In this document: positions 45,065 through 54,246 of the stretch, in pieces
Layout of the letters: every line of letters starts with the position of its first letter
Numbering within the stretch: the stretch's first letter is position 1
NCBI GenBank assembly: GCA_934255485.1
Contig: CAKQOG010000005.1
Span: 1 to 64,000 of the forward strand
DNA: 64,000 nt
Direction: 5' to 3'
Origin: an uncultured Prevotellamassilia sp.
Lineage (GTDB): Bacteria > Bacteroidota > Bacteroidia > Bacteroidales > Bacteroidaceae
Position numbers and translations under genes: made by a program
The notes under the pieces: generated by a model
Databases searched by the model: none
The model's input: the letters and a program-made list of their open reading frames with translations, nothing else
What the model was told of the DNA's origin: nothing

Positions 45065-45721
45065 TTATTTTTCGGGCAAGAAATCAAGCAACATTTTCAG
45101 TGATTTTTCGTCCTTCCAACTCCAAAAACGGTTCTCTTTTAACACCTTAAAAGCTTGCATTTGGTCCTTACCAACAAAGCCCTTAAATTGAGTTTCGTTG
45201 GCTTTGATAACAATGCCTTTAATGTTAAAATAGTAAGTATTCATGAGCGGAATGCCCGATTCGTCGTTTCGCTTCTGTGTGTCGAGATTTAGAAAGATGT
45301 TGCTATCAGGCATATCGAAGTTATCCATGCCTTTCCCGCCATCGGTTTCTTCGCGATAAAGCGGCATATTTACGTGAGTTACGCGCAGCAAATAATTATC
45401 GCCTTTTTGCGCAACTACGCGTCCCATCACAGAGTCTACCTTCATAAAGCGAATGCTATCTTCAAACACCACTCCTGTGATGTTTTTAACGTATGCACGC
45501 ATCACTTTATTTGTTTTCTCGTCGATATAAACTAACGAACCATCCTTTAGAAAGATGTTTGCCTTGGCCTTCACATAGCGTCCGAAAGGCTGCATTATCT
45601 TGGCATCCTTAAATGTTGGGAAGAGCACTGACGTTTGGCTACGTTGTTCCTCTTGCACTTGCTGCGCCTGTATGCCCACACAAAAAAATAGACATAAGAG
45701 CGTAATTATTAAGTGTTTCAT
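45065..45721 (-). CDS. Secreted hypothetical protein
   Basis: Not assigned to a known family. 218 residues with a signal peptide (about 1-19, MKHLIIT…GIQA). The mature part is beta-rich, with repeated patterns such as ANIFLKDGSLVYIDEKTNKV and a run of alternating hydrophobic residues; no catalytic motif was seen. The start codon overlaps the stop of the cytidylate-kinase-like gene (ATGA), so the two are translationally coupled. Periplasmic or outer-membrane-associated localisation is likely. Confidence 0.8.
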   Translation of the reverse strand: MKHLIITLLCLFFCVGIQAQQVQEEQRSQTSVLFPTFKDAKIMQPFGRYVKAKANIFLKDGSLVYIDEKTNKVMRAYVKNITGVVFEDSIRFMKVDSVMGRVVAQKGDNYLLRVTHVNMPLYREETDGGKGMDNFDMPDSNIFLNLDTQKRNDESGIPLMNTYYFNIKGIVIKANETQFKGFVGKDQMQAFKVLKENRFWSWKDEKSLKMLLDFLPEK

Positions 45722-46368
45722 GCTTCTTGTAGTTTCTTTATCACAAATTCTTTAATAAATTCGGCTGTACGTTCTATGCCAAGCACCGAAGAGTTTATGC
45801 AGAGGTGATATGTGTCGGCTGCCCCCCAAGTGCCCGAGCTATAAAAGTTGTAGAAATTGGCACGTTCGCTATCGCCTTTCTCAATTATATCTTGTGCTTT
45901 TTCTTCATTACAGTTATTCCACTTCATCACATTAGCTATGCGATCTTTCATATCAGCAGCTATAAAAACATTAACGCATCGTGGGTGATTGCGTAGCACG
46001 TAGTCAGCGCATCTACCTATAAATATGCACGAATGTTCGTTGGCCGCCTTGCGTATAGCTTCGCTCTGTATGCGAAATAGGTTTTCGTTTGAGAGTTCAT
46101 TATCATAGTATGTGGTGCCACCACCAATAAATGGTATGATGTTGCCAAGCGTGCGCAAAAAGCGGTTTTTCTCGTCGTTACGCTCAAACACTTCGGTGCA
46201 GAAACCGCTTTCTTTTGCCGCAAGCGTTAGTATCTCGCGGTCGTAGTAGGCTATGCCAAACTCCTTGGCAAGGATATGACCAATGGCACGTCCACCACTA
46301 CCAAGCGAACGTCCTATATTGATAACAAAAGGCTTGTCGATGTGTATGTTTTCGTTGTTAGTGTTCAT
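45718..46368 (-). CDS. Cytidylate kinase-like protein
   Basis: A 216-residue P-loop protein. The nucleotide-binding loop is GRSLGSGGRAIG near residue 19, followed by the FGIAYYDREIL segment typical of the cytidylate-kinase-like family common in anaerobes. The conserved CIFIGRCADYVL segment and arginines near the lid region are present. This family is distinct from the housekeeping Cmk, and its real substrate is unproven. It is second in the operon, 22 bases after the MATE gene. Confidence 0.87.
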   Translation of the reverse strand: MNTNNENIHIDKPFVINIGRSLGSGGRAIGHILAKEFGIAYYDREILTLAAKESGFCTEVFERNDEKNRFLRTLGNIIPFIGGGTTYYDNELSNENLFRIQSEAIRKAANEHSCIFIGRCADYVLRNHPRCVNVFIAADMKDRIANVMKWNNCNEEKAQDIIEKGDSERANFYNFYSSGTWGAADTYHLCINSSVLGIERTAEFIKEFVIKKLQEA

Positions 46369-46390
46369 AGTTTTAAATAGATATTTTTAA

Positions 46391-47776
46391 TTAAAGGGTT
46401 GTACTATTGAGCATATTCTTTTTAAATTTCTTGATTTGCAGAACAAGCAGTGATATAGCAAGAATTGATGCCATGGCGTCTGCCACTGGCGCTGCATGCC
46501 AAAGTCCCTCAAGTGGATCGGCATAGATATGTGGCAATATTAGTATGGCTGGCACAAGAAAGATTAGTTGGCGCGTGAGCGAAAGGAATATGCTTTTTAC
46601 AGCATAACCTATGCTTTGGAAAAATGCCGTTGATACGATCTGAATACCCACAATGGGAAACATCATTATCATGCAAGTAAGAGCATGCGACGCTGTTTTT
46701 ACAAGTTCGGGCGAATCCTTTGCAAAGAGCGTTACGAAAGGTGTTGAGAAAAACATGCCTATAACAAAGCCTGTCATCGTTATGATGGTGCCCACACAGA
46801 GGGCACGCTTTAAAACACTCATCACGCGGTCGTAGCGCTTAGCACCAAAGTTGTAGCCGGCTATCGGTTGCATGCCCTGATTCAGCCCAATTACCACCAT
46901 TACGATAAAGAGTATTAAGCGGTTGCAAATGCCAAATGCACCCACTGCCACATCGCCGCCATAGGTGGTAAGACTACGAGTCATCAATGCTGCTACCATA
47001 CAAGCACAAAGGTTTATGAGGAACTGAGGTAGGCCTACGAGCAATGCTTCTCTCACAATCTTCATATCGAGTTTGATGATTTCGCGGCGCAAATGGATAA
47101 GGTCGGACTTGTTTGAGAACAACTTTATCTGCCACATTAGCATGCACAATTGTGCCAATATGGTGGCACAAGCTGCACCACGAATGCCCCAATCGAGCAC
47201 GAAGATAAACAATGGGGCAAATATGCAGTTGAGCAATACGGTACCAAATGTAGCATACATGGCCTTTTGCGGACGATTGGTAGACCGCAACATGGCATTG
47301 AGTCCTAAATACATGTGTGTCACCACATTGCCCACCAATATTATCGACATAAAACTGCGAGCATAGGGCAAAGTTACATCGCTTGCTCCAAAGAACCGAA
47401 GGATGGGGTTGATAAAAATAAGCAATAACATACCCAAAACAATACCCAACGAGAGGTTCATAATTACCACATTGCCCAATATCTTTTGAGCTGTTACATA
47501 GTCTTTCTGTCCCAACTTTACACTCATCAATGTGGCTGCCCCCACACCTACCATAGCACCGAATGCTGCAGTAAGCGACATGAGCGGACTTGTTAGTGCC
47601 AAACCCATAATGGCCTCCGAACCGACACCTTGACCTATAAATATGCCATCGATGATGTTGTAGACCGACGAGGCCGCCATGGCCACTATCGCAGGGATAG
47701 CATACTGCAAAAGTAGGCTACCTATGGGTTTTTCGGCTAAAACGTTAAATTGGTTTGTATTTGATGTTTGCTTCAT
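46391..47776 (-). CDS. MATE-family efflux transporter
   Basis: A 461-residue inner-membrane protein with about 12 transmembrane helices in two homologous halves. It starts with the family-typical PIGSLLLQYAIPAIVAMAASSVYNIIDGIFIGQGVG, here split as PIGSLLLQYAIPAIVAM and VYNIIDGIFIGQGVG. MATE proteins export cationic drugs or metabolites using Na+ or H+. The lack of an adjacent regulator leaves the substrate unknown. It is first in the operon, with a -7 box only eight bases upstream of its ATG. Confidence 0.9.
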   Translation of the reverse strand: MKQTSNTNQFNVLAEKPIGSLLLQYAIPAIVAMAASSVYNIIDGIFIGQGVGSEAIMGLALTSPLMSLTAAFGAMVGVGAATLMSVKLGQKDYVTAQKILGNVVIMNLSLGIVLGMLLLIFINPILRFFGASDVTLPYARSFMSIILVGNVVTHMYLGLNAMLRSTNRPQKAMYATFGTVLLNCIFAPLFIFVLDWGIRGAACATILAQLCMLMWQIKLFSNKSDLIHLRREIIKLDMKIVREALLVGLPQFLINLCACMVAALMTRSLTTYGGDVAVGAFGICNRLILFIVMVVIGLNQGMQPIAGYNFGAKRYDRVMSVLKRALCVGTIITMTGFVIGMFFSTPFVTLFAKDSPELVKTASHALTCMIMMFPIVGIQIVSTAFFQSIGYAVKSIFLSLTRQLIFLVPAILILPHIYADPLEGLWHAAPVADAMASILAISLLVLQIKKFKKNMLNSTTL

Positions 47777-47783
47777 AATTGTG

Positions 47784-47791
47784 CAAAGTTA
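47784..47791 (-). promoter_or_regulatory. -7 box of the MATE operon, giving a very short leader
   Basis: TAACTTTG on the minus strand, eight bases from the ATG. The transcript would begin only about 3-5 bases before the start codon. Confidence 0.5.
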
Positions 47792-48010
47792 CAAATATAT
47801 GTGCTTGATTAAACGGATTGATGTTTTAAAAAATAAAAAAACGATGGATTTATACATTCTAAATAGCTAATTTTAATTTTAACATTTCAGCATTTTTTTT
47901 GTACGAGAATTTATTTGAAATAGAAATAATATGTTAATTATTTTAACTATAAATTGTTACGTTTTGTTGTTCTATAGAAACTTAACATTACCTTCCGCAC
48001 TCACTTTTTA

Positions 48011-48121
48011 CAAGGATACGTATTCTTGTGTTGCTACAAACGTGTTATAAGCACCTAAGGATACGTATCCTTGTACCCTTATAAAGGCTTTCTTGCAGCA
48101 CAAGAATACGTATCCTTGTGA
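48011..48121. repeat. Intergenic array with GGATACGTATCC dyads at 45-bp spacing
   Basis: Three strong dyads lie at 48011 (CAAGGATACGTATTCTTG), 48057 (AAGGATACGTATCCTTG) and 48101 (CAAGAATACGTATCCTTG), spaced 45 bp. Degenerate units lie between them (CAAACGTG…, AAAGGCTTTCTTG…), giving an underlying period of about 22-23 bp. The core sequence is shared with the array at 10995-11107. It lies in the 755-base gap between the divergent MATE and SulP genes. The rest of that gap is AT-rich and without a gene; the SulP promoter is at 48423. Confidence 0.8.
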
Positions 48122-48422
48122 AAAAAGAAGACGAAAACCGAATTATCAAATTCACAACTCATTGATTATCAATAATATTGCAAAAACGCTCAAAAATCGC
48201 ATAAAATTAACGAGCAACAAAATATTTTGCAACGAAGCTACGTATAATGTTAAAAAAGGGGTTAAAATCGGCATTTTCCACACCAAGATAGCCCCTTACG
48301 CCAGTGATATTTAAATAAGCATTTCAACAAAAAATAATAAGCAATTTGTTCGAAACAATAGGCTTTTAATTATAAAAATACAGAAAAATTAAGGCTTTTT
48401 AAATTATGTGATATTAAATGCT

Positions 48423-48430
48423 TAACTTTG
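48423..48430 (+). promoter_or_regulatory. -7 box of the SulP transporter gene
   Basis: TAACTTTG, followed by a leader of about 95 bases before the ATG at 48532. No riboswitch-like fold was recognised in the leader. Confidence 0.5.
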
Positions 48431-48531
48431 CACATGTTTATTCCCTATACACATTTTGTAGCATGTGTTCGACGAACGTTATGTTAGGGAAATCAACTCT
48501 TACTTGAGAAACTAAAACTTAAAAATAAATA

Positions 48532-50220
48532 ATGAGTTATTCAAACTTTGCGCCTCGTATAGTTAGCGAACTGAGGCATTACAACAAAGAGAAATTTGCC
48601 GCCGACCTCATGGCAGGTCTCATCGTGGGCATCGTAGCATTGCCTTTGGCCATAGCCTTTGGTATTGCCTCTGGTGTTTCGCCCTCACAAGGCATTCTTA
48701 CGGCAATAATTGGTGGTTTTATCGTTTCGGCACTTGGCGGAAGCCGTGTGCAGATTGGCGGACCTACGGGTGCATTTATCGTTATCATCTACGGCATTGT
48801 TAGCAATCCAGCCTTAGGACTGTCGGGCTTGATGCTTGCCACAATGCTTGCCGGCGTATTTTTAATTCTACTCGGTGTGTGCAGACTGGGCACTATCATC
48901 AAGTTTATACCCTACCCCATTGTGGTGGGCTTTACGAGTGGTATCGCTGTTACAATCTTTACCACACAAATTAAAGACCTCTTCGGTTTGACTATCGACG
49001 GCAAAATGCCAGGCGATTTTCTGTCGAAATGGAGCGTTTACTTTCAGAATTTCGGCACAGTTGATTGGGTTACAACTGCCGTTGGATTGCTTAGCATTTT
49101 GCTCATTATCCTTACACCAAAAGTGTCTAAAAAAATCCCAGGCTCGCTTGTTGCTATCATCGTAATGACCATTGGTGTGTACTTTTTAAACGCTAACACC
49201 ACAATGCACGTAAGCACCATTGGCGACCAATTTGGCGAAATTAAGGCTTCTATACCCTCATTAGAAATGCCCCAACTTAGTTGGGAAAACGTGAAAGGCC
49301 TCTTTCCAACTGCCATGGTAATAGCTGTGTTGGGTGCCATTGAGTCGTTGCTCTCGGCCACAGTTGCCGATGGTGTGTGTGGCGACCACCATAACTCTAA
49401 TCAAGAACTCATCGGACAAGGCGTTGCAAACCTCTGCACTCCTCTCTTTGGTGGTATACCCTGTACAGGAGCTATTGCCCGCACCATGACCAACATCAAC
49501 AATGGTGGTCGCACTCCTGTGGCAGGCATTGTTCATGCAGTTGTGTTGCTCGTCATCTTCTTGGTGCTTATGCCATTGGCTGCCTACATCCCCATGTCGT
49601 GTTTAGCTGGTGTATTGGTTATTGTATCTTACAACATGAGTGGTTGGCGCACCTTTGCGCAATTAATGAAGAACCCTAAGAGCGATGTTATCGTGTTGCT
49701 CATCACCTTCTTCCTCACCGTTATCTTCGACCTCACCATTGCTATCGAAGTGGGACTTCTCATTGCTTGCTTACTCTTTATGAAACGTATGGCAGAGTCT
49801 ACACAAATCAAAGTAATAGCCGATGAAATCGACCCCAACGACGAAACCGATGCCGAGGTACACGAGGAACACCTCATCATACCCAAGGGGGTTGAGGTGT
49901 ACGAAATTAACGGACCTTACTTCTTTGGCATCGCCAACAAGTTCGAAGAACTTATGGCTAACATGCAAGACCGCCCCAAAGTGCGAGTTATCCGCATGCG
50001 CCGTGTGCCATTTATCGACTCTACGGGTATTCATAACTTGCAAAACCTTTGCGAAATGAGTCACCGCGAGGGCACTCACATTGTGCTTTCGGGCGTTACG
50101 CCAAACGTTTACAATGTGCTTGAACACAATGGTTTCTGCCATTTATTAGGCAAAGACCATATCTGCCCCAATATCAATGTGGCACTCGACCGCGCAGCTT
50201 CTATCGTTAAGCGAGCTTAA
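48532..50220 (+). CDS. SulP-family anion transporter with STAS domain
   Basis: A 562-residue inner-membrane transporter. The membrane domain (about 20-420) has the family signature IAFGIASGVSPSQGILTAII and the paired region GGSRVQIGGPTGAFIVII. A cytoplasmic STAS domain (about 440-555) follows, with the phosphorylatable-serine-type loop VPFIDSTGIHNL. Substrates in the family are sulfate, bicarbonate or dicarboxylates; no carbonic anhydrase or sulfate-assimilation gene is adjacent to decide. It is transcribed alone. Confidence 0.93.
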   Translation: MSYSNFAPRIVSELRHYNKEKFAADLMAGLIVGIVALPLAIAFGIASGVSPSQGILTAIIGGFIVSALGGSRVQIGGPTGAFIVIIYGIVSNPALGLSGLMLATMLAGVFLILLGVCRLGTIIKFIPYPIVVGFTSGIAVTIFTTQIKDLFGLTIDGKMPGDFLSKWSVYFQNFGTVDWVTTAVGLLSILLIILTPKVSKKIPGSLVAIIVMTIGVYFLNANTTMHVSTIGDQFGEIKASIPSLEMPQLSWENVKGLFPTAMVIAVLGAIESLLSATVADGVCGDHHNSNQELIGQGVANLCTPLFGGIPCTGAIARTMTNINNGGRTPVAGIVHAVVLLVIFLVLMPLAAYIPMSCLAGVLVIVSYNMSGWRTFAQLMKNPKSDVIVLLITFFLTVIFDLTIAIEVGLLIACLLFMKRMAESTQIKVIADEIDPNDETDAEVHEEHLIIPKGVEVYEINGPYFFGIANKFEELMANMQDRPKVRVIRMRRVPFIDSTGIHNLQNLCEMSHREGTHIVLSGVTPNVYNVLEHNGFCHLLGKDHICPNINVALDRAASIVKRA

Positions 50221-50310
50221 AACATCTACATTCATTCGTTCGCAATAGGCTTTTACTTGCCATGAATGATTGAGAACAGGTAGCTATTCATTGCTACTGC
50301 ATTTATCAAA

Positions 50311-50372
50311 AAAGAGAACGTTCAGACACTCTATTTTATTGTCAAATAGAAATGTCTGAAGGTTCTCTTTTT
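50311..50372. terminator. Bidirectional terminator between SulP and thymidine kinase genes
   Basis: AGAGAACGTTCAGACA and TGTCTGAAGGTTCTCT form a long stem continued by TCTATTT/AAATAGA with two internal mismatches, with A and T runs at the ends. It lies about 90 bases past the SulP stop and 30 bases past the tdk stop. Confidence 0.88.
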
Positions 50373-50402
50373 ACTTTAAATAAGTCGTTTTATAACAATT
50401 GC

Positions 50403-51035
50403 TTAATCTTTATGTTCTGCTTTGTTATAACAACATCTACAAAGGGGTTCGTACTCGTCTTTTTCGCCAAGCAACACCTGCTGTTCGGCCTTTACAATGC
50501 GGTGTGAAACATGGGCAAGATTGCCACATTTCACACATATAGCATGAACCTTGGTAACGTCCTCTGCAATGGCCATAAGCTTAGGCATGGGGCCAAAAGG
50601 ATTGCCCTTAAAGTCCATGTCTAACCCAGCTATGATAACACGCTTGCCACTATCAGCAAGTTCGTTGACTACCTCAACAATTGAGTCGTCAAAAAACTGC
50701 GCTTCGTCGATGCCTACCACTTGTGCATTCGATGCAAGCAACAAAATGCTACGCGCCGAATCAACGGGAGTAGACGATATAGAATTGGCATCGTGCGACA
50801 CCACATCCTCGTCTGAATAACGCGTATCGAGCGCAGGTTTGTATATCTCAACACGTTGTTGCGCTATACGTGCACGCTTTAGTCGGCGTATCAACTCCTC
50901 TGTTTTGCCCGAAAACATCGAGCCACATATCACTTCTATACGCCCCTGTTGAAGCGTAAGAATATTGTTTTCTTCTTGAAACACTTTGTGTTGTATTTGG
51001 TTTAATCCAATAATGTTTTCTACAATCAATTGCAT
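50403..51035 (-). CDS. tdk: Thymidine kinase
   Basis: A 210-residue type II thymidine kinase for the thymidine-salvage step (thymidine + ATP to dTMP). The P-loop GSMFSGKT is at about residues 38-45. The Walker-B-like DEAQFF follows, and C-terminal zinc-binding cysteines appear as CVKCGN and CRCC. The N-terminus is about 10 residues longer than usual for the family; an internal start is possible but no good ATG is near. It has a terminator on each side, so it is a single-gene transcript. Confidence 0.93.
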   Translation of the reverse strand: MQLIVENIIGLNQIQHKVFQEENNILTLQQGRIEVICGSMFSGKTEELIRRLKRARIAQQRVEIYKPALDTRYSDEDVVSHDANSISSTPVDSARSILLLASNAQVVGIDEAQFFDDSIVEVVNELADSGKRVIIAGLDMDFKGNPFGPMPKLMAIAEDVTKVHAICVKCGNLAHVSHRIVKAEQQVLLGEKDEYEPLCRCCYNKAEHKD

Positions 51036-51037
51036 AG

Positions 51038-51090
51038 AAAAAACGAGTGTAGGGTGAACTTATCGCTACGATATCACACAACACTCGTTT
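51038..51090 (-). terminator. Terminator of the ThrE-like gene
   Basis: AAACGAGTGT (51041-51050) is perfectly inverted as ACACTCGTTT (51081-51090) around a 30-base loop, preceded on the plus strand by A's that become a short T run on the minus strand. It lies between this gene's stop and the tdk start. Confidence 0.65.
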
Positions 51091-51107
51091 ATTCAATATA
51101 CCTTTAT

Positions 51108-52478
51108 TTAAAGTTCTGTAAGGTCTACAAAGTAGCCTCTTTTCTTGCGATCTTCAATGAGTTGCTTAAGCTTTTTCTGGCGATCTTTAGCCACCCAATG
51201 ACGAGCAAACACATTGGGAATTGCCACACCCAAAGCAATACACATAATTGTAATAGCCGAACCCATACCAAACTTCATAGCGTTAGTTAATTCGCCTACA
51301 ACTCCGTTCATCTCTATCAAACCCACCAATGCACGATACATCAACACACCTGGCACCATAGGGATAACGCTCGGTATTGAAATAACATGGTTAGGAGCAT
51401 GAACCCAATGAACAGCCTTTACAGCTATCAAACTAGCCAAGGCACTACCCGCTAAAGAGCCTATTGCAAGCCCCATATCAAGACCTATATTATTGTTTGA
51501 AGGACCGAGATTTACAAAGTTACGAGTACATACGGCAATGATACCACCAATAGCTACCACCCACAACAAGCGACGCGGAATATTGAATATCATAGAGAAA
51601 CCCATAGCCGAAATAGCAGCAGCTGCTGCATAACTAATATAAGAGTTATGCGGTATCATCGGTATGGTGTAGAACTGGCTCAAATCAAAGTTTGATAACT
51701 TTAAGAAGAAGGCTATACCAAACGACATTGCCACAATCATCAAGAAGGTGTTAATGGCACGTGTTAGTCCCACTTGTATGTAATTATCAAGCATATCATC
51801 TACAAAGTTTATCAAAGGAACACCAGGCACAATGAACAATGCACACGCCAAAAGTGGATGCAAAGGTGTGTCGGTCCACGACGAAGGTAAATAAGTTGTT
51901 GCCCATGCTATCAGTGTGCTTATAAAGGCTGCTACGGCTATGCCCATGTAGTTGTTAAGCCCTTTACGCAACATTAGTCCGCGTAGGTACATACCAATTG
52001 CAGCTGCAAACGAGGCATAAAAGAAAGCTGTCCAGTCGCAACCAAACTGTATACAGAATCCACCACAAGCAAAGCCCGTTCCTATGGCCACTTGCACTGG
52101 TGTGTAGTTACGAGGGCGGTGAGCAATCTGCTCCAATTCCTCTGCATATTGTTCTATGCTATAATCTTCGCGTATGGCTTTCCACGACAACTTGCTTATG
52201 AGCGAAATGGTTGTCATGTTTATACCATGCTTATCACAACGTTGGAACTTAGTGAACGAATGTTCGTCATCACTGAGGTTTACCATCAGCATGTTATACT
52301 GCACGTAGATGTGAAGATGCTCTTCAGGCAGTCCTAAGAAAGCCGCAACGCGGTTCATGTTTCTTACGATACGATTGGTATCGGCTGCACTCTCTACCAA
52401 TAGCTGGCCTGTGCGCAAAAGTAAGTCGAGCTTATGACGTATCAATTGCTCCCTTGTCAGTTCGGTGTTATCTGTCAT
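51108..52478 (-). CDS. ThrE-family threonine/serine exporter (fused two-domain form)
   Basis: A 456-residue protein. An N-terminal cytoplasmic segment (about 1-130) with the DTNRIVRNMNRVAAFLG opening precedes ten or so transmembrane helices. The ThrE-1 part has the PGVPLINFVDDML motif and the ThrE-2 part follows with the PSVIPMVPGVLMY motif, both diagnostic. Both halves are in one polypeptide here, whereas some bacteria encode them separately. These proteins export threonine and serine, and some members move succinate or other acids. It is transcribed alone. Confidence 0.88.
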   Translation of the reverse strand: MTDNTELTREQLIRHKLDLLLRTGQLLVESAADTNRIVRNMNRVAAFLGLPEEHLHIYVQYNMLMVNLSDDEHSFTKFQRCDKHGINMTTISLISKLSWKAIREDYSIEQYAEELEQIAHRPRNYTPVQVAIGTGFACGGFCIQFGCDWTAFFYASFAAAIGMYLRGLMLRKGLNNYMGIAVAAFISTLIAWATTYLPSSWTDTPLHPLLACALFIVPGVPLINFVDDMLDNYIQVGLTRAINTFLMIVAMSFGIAFFLKLSNFDLSQFYTIPMIPHNSYISYAAAAAISAMGFSMIFNIPRRLLWVVAIGGIIAVCTRNFVNLGPSNNNIGLDMGLAIGSLAGSALASLIAVKAVHWVHAPNHVISIPSVIPMVPGVLMYRALVGLIEMNGVVGELTNAMKFGMGSAITIMCIALGVAIPNVFARHWVAKDRQKKLKQLIEDRKKRGYFVDLTEL

Positions 52479-52514
52479 TTATTTGTTGTTTGTTATGTTT
52501 TTCCTATTAAATTG

Positions 52515-52522
52515 CAAAAGTA
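52515..52522 (-). promoter_or_regulatory. -7 box of the ThrE-like gene
   Basis: TACTTTTG on the minus strand, 37 bases before the ATG. Confidence 0.5.
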
Positions 52523-52638
52523 CAAAAAAAATGTCAAAGTCTTTGTAAATGAGTATGCTACTCATAGCTAAATACGCATTTAATACATTACAAATGCAAA
52601 GTTGTTGAGTGAAGTTTATAAATATGGATTTTTATGAC

Positions 52639-52646
52639 TACTTTTG
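52639..52646 (+). promoter_or_regulatory. -7 box of the DedA operon
   Basis: TACTTTTG, 36 bases before the ATG of the DedA gene. Confidence 0.5.
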
Positions 52647-52681
52647 CATCAAACAAATAATTGTAATTAACTAACACTATT

Positions 52682-53326
52682 ATGGATTCTGCAGAACTCT
52701 TTCGTTGGATACTTGAGAACCTTAACTATTGGGTGGTTACCATTTTTATGGCTATCGAAAGTTCATTCATACCTTTTCCGTCGGAGGTTGTTGTGCCTCC
52801 CGCAGCATGGAAGGCCATGGACCCAACGAGTGAAATGAACATTGTGTTGGTGGTGATATTTGCCACCATTGGTGCCGATTTAGGCGGACTTATCAATTAC
52901 TTTTTGGCTAAATGGTTGGGACGTCCTATCATATATAAGTTTGCCGATAGTCGTTTTGGTCACATGTGTCTTATCGACCGCGAGAGCGTTGAAAAAGCTG
53001 AGGAGTTTTTCCGTAAGCATGGTGCTACCTCAACTTTCTTTGGCAGATTGGTACCTGCTGTACGCCAACTCATAAGCATACCAGCGGGCTTAGCTGGCAT
53101 GAACTTAGGCAAGTTTTTGCTCTACACCACATTAGGGGCTGGTGTATGGAACTCTGTTTTGGCTCTACTTGGTTGGGGTATATTCCGCTACACCGACCTC
53201 AAAACAACTAACGATGTTTACCTACTTGCCTCTAAATATAGCCATGAGATAGGCTATATACTATTGGCACTTGCCGTTGTAATTGTGGCATTTTTGGCAT
53301 ATAAAGGATTGAAAAAGAAAAAGTAA
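52682..53326 (+). CDS. DedA-family membrane protein
   Basis: A 214-residue inner-membrane protein with the family signature FFGRLVPAVRQLISIPAGLAG (given as FFGRLVPAVRQ and ISIPAGLAG) and the upstream SSFIPFPSEVV re-entrant region with the conserved acidic residue. DedA proteins act in phospholipid (undecaprenyl-phosphate or phosphatidylethanolamine) translocation and membrane homeostasis. It is first in an operon with an outer-membrane protein gene 29 bases downstream and an S41 peptidase gene. Confidence 0.92.
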   Translation: MDSAELFRWILENLNYWVVTIFMAIESSFIPFPSEVVVPPAAWKAMDPTSEMNIVLVVIFATIGADLGGLINYFLAKWLGRPIIYKFADSRFGHMCLIDRESVEKAEEFFRKHGATSTFFGRLVPAVRQLISIPAGLAGMNLGKFLLYTTLGAGVWNSVLALLGWGIFRYTDLKTTNDVYLLASKYSHEIGYILLALAVVIVAFLAYKGLKKKK

Positions 53327-53355
53327 GCCGACCTATTTGCTTGAGGTTGATAACT

Positions 53356-54246
53356 ATGAATCTTTTTAGTAAAAAAGTATATATCACTTGCGCTCTGTCT
53401 GTGTTTTGTTACATGGGCAGAGCGCAAGTGGTTATTGATTGTGATAGCGCACTTAACCAAACTATAAACTGTTGCGAGGTGCCACAACAAACAAATAATT
53501 GTGTCAACACTGCACAGTACTTGCCCAAGAATATTACTATGCGACAATGCTTATGGGGCATTGGACAAGGTAGCTTGCTCGATAGCTATCTGTCGCCACT
53601 CACCTACTCTGGCACTGACTTCTCACTGCTCTATCGTACCGAGCGACCTGCTCATTGGGGCAAAGAAAAAGTAAGTGTAAAGAGCCACTACAACATACAC
53701 ACGTGCTATGCCAAGTCACCTACCGACGATGGAAAGGCTTTCGATATGGAGTTGTCAGCGCTTGGCGGATGGCATTACAATTGGCATTTCGCTGCTTGGC
53801 GCATTGCCTTAGGCGGATTGTTTGAGGGTTCGGGTGGCTTTACTTACAACACTCGCAATGGCAACAACCCCGTTCAAGCACGCTTAGGTGCGTCATTTTT
53901 AGCCTCAACCATTGTGAGCTATCAGTTCAACTTTTTTAAACGTAAAGCCACGGCAATTCTTGAAATGAATGCTCAGATAATGGGCGTTCAGTTCTCACCA
54001 ACCTATGGGCAATCGTATTATGAGATATTCTCTTTAGGACATACAAACGGCATTATCCACTTTACCCACCCTGCTAATTGCCCTACAGAGCAGTTACTTG
54101 CCACACTCACCTTGCCCATAAAGCACGCCAATATTACCATGGGATATATGGCAGACATTAGGCAGAGCAAGTTAGGTGGACTGAAGCGTCATGCTTGGCG
54201 AAATAGTTTTATGATAGGTTATACACGTCAATTCAAACGTTTATGA
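53356..54246 (+). CDS. Probable outer-membrane beta-barrel protein (DUF3316-like)
   Basis: 296 residues from the ATG at 53356 (five codons into the longest frame), giving a signal peptide MNLFSKKVYITCALS…GRA|Q. The mature part is rich in alternating aromatic and hydrophobic residues, as in outer-membrane barrels, and ends FMIGYTRQFKRL. It resembles the DUF3316 proteins of Bacteroidales, of unknown function. It sits 29 bases after DedA and overlaps the S41 peptidase start by four bases (ATGA), so the three genes form one operon. Confidence 0.72.
   Translation: MNLFSKKVYITCALSVFCYMGRAQVVIDCDSALNQTINCCEVPQQTNNCVNTAQYLPKNITMRQCLWGIGQGSLLDSYLSPLTYSGTDFSLLYRTERPAHWGKEKVSVKSHYNIHTCYAKSPTDDGKAFDMELSALGGWHYNWHFAAWRIALGGLFEGSGGFTYNTRNGNNPVQARLGASFLASTIVSYQFNFFKRKATAILEMNAQIMGVQFSPTYGQSYYEIFSLGHTNGIIHFTHPANCPTEQLLATLTLPIKHANITMGYMADIRQSKLGGLKRHAWRNSFMIGYTRQFKRL

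Noticed and set aside
48093..48314. A 73-codon frame in the gap before the SulP gene
   Set aside because: It starts inside the palindromic array, is Lys/Asn-rich as expected from AT-rich non-coding DNA, and has no domain or promoter.
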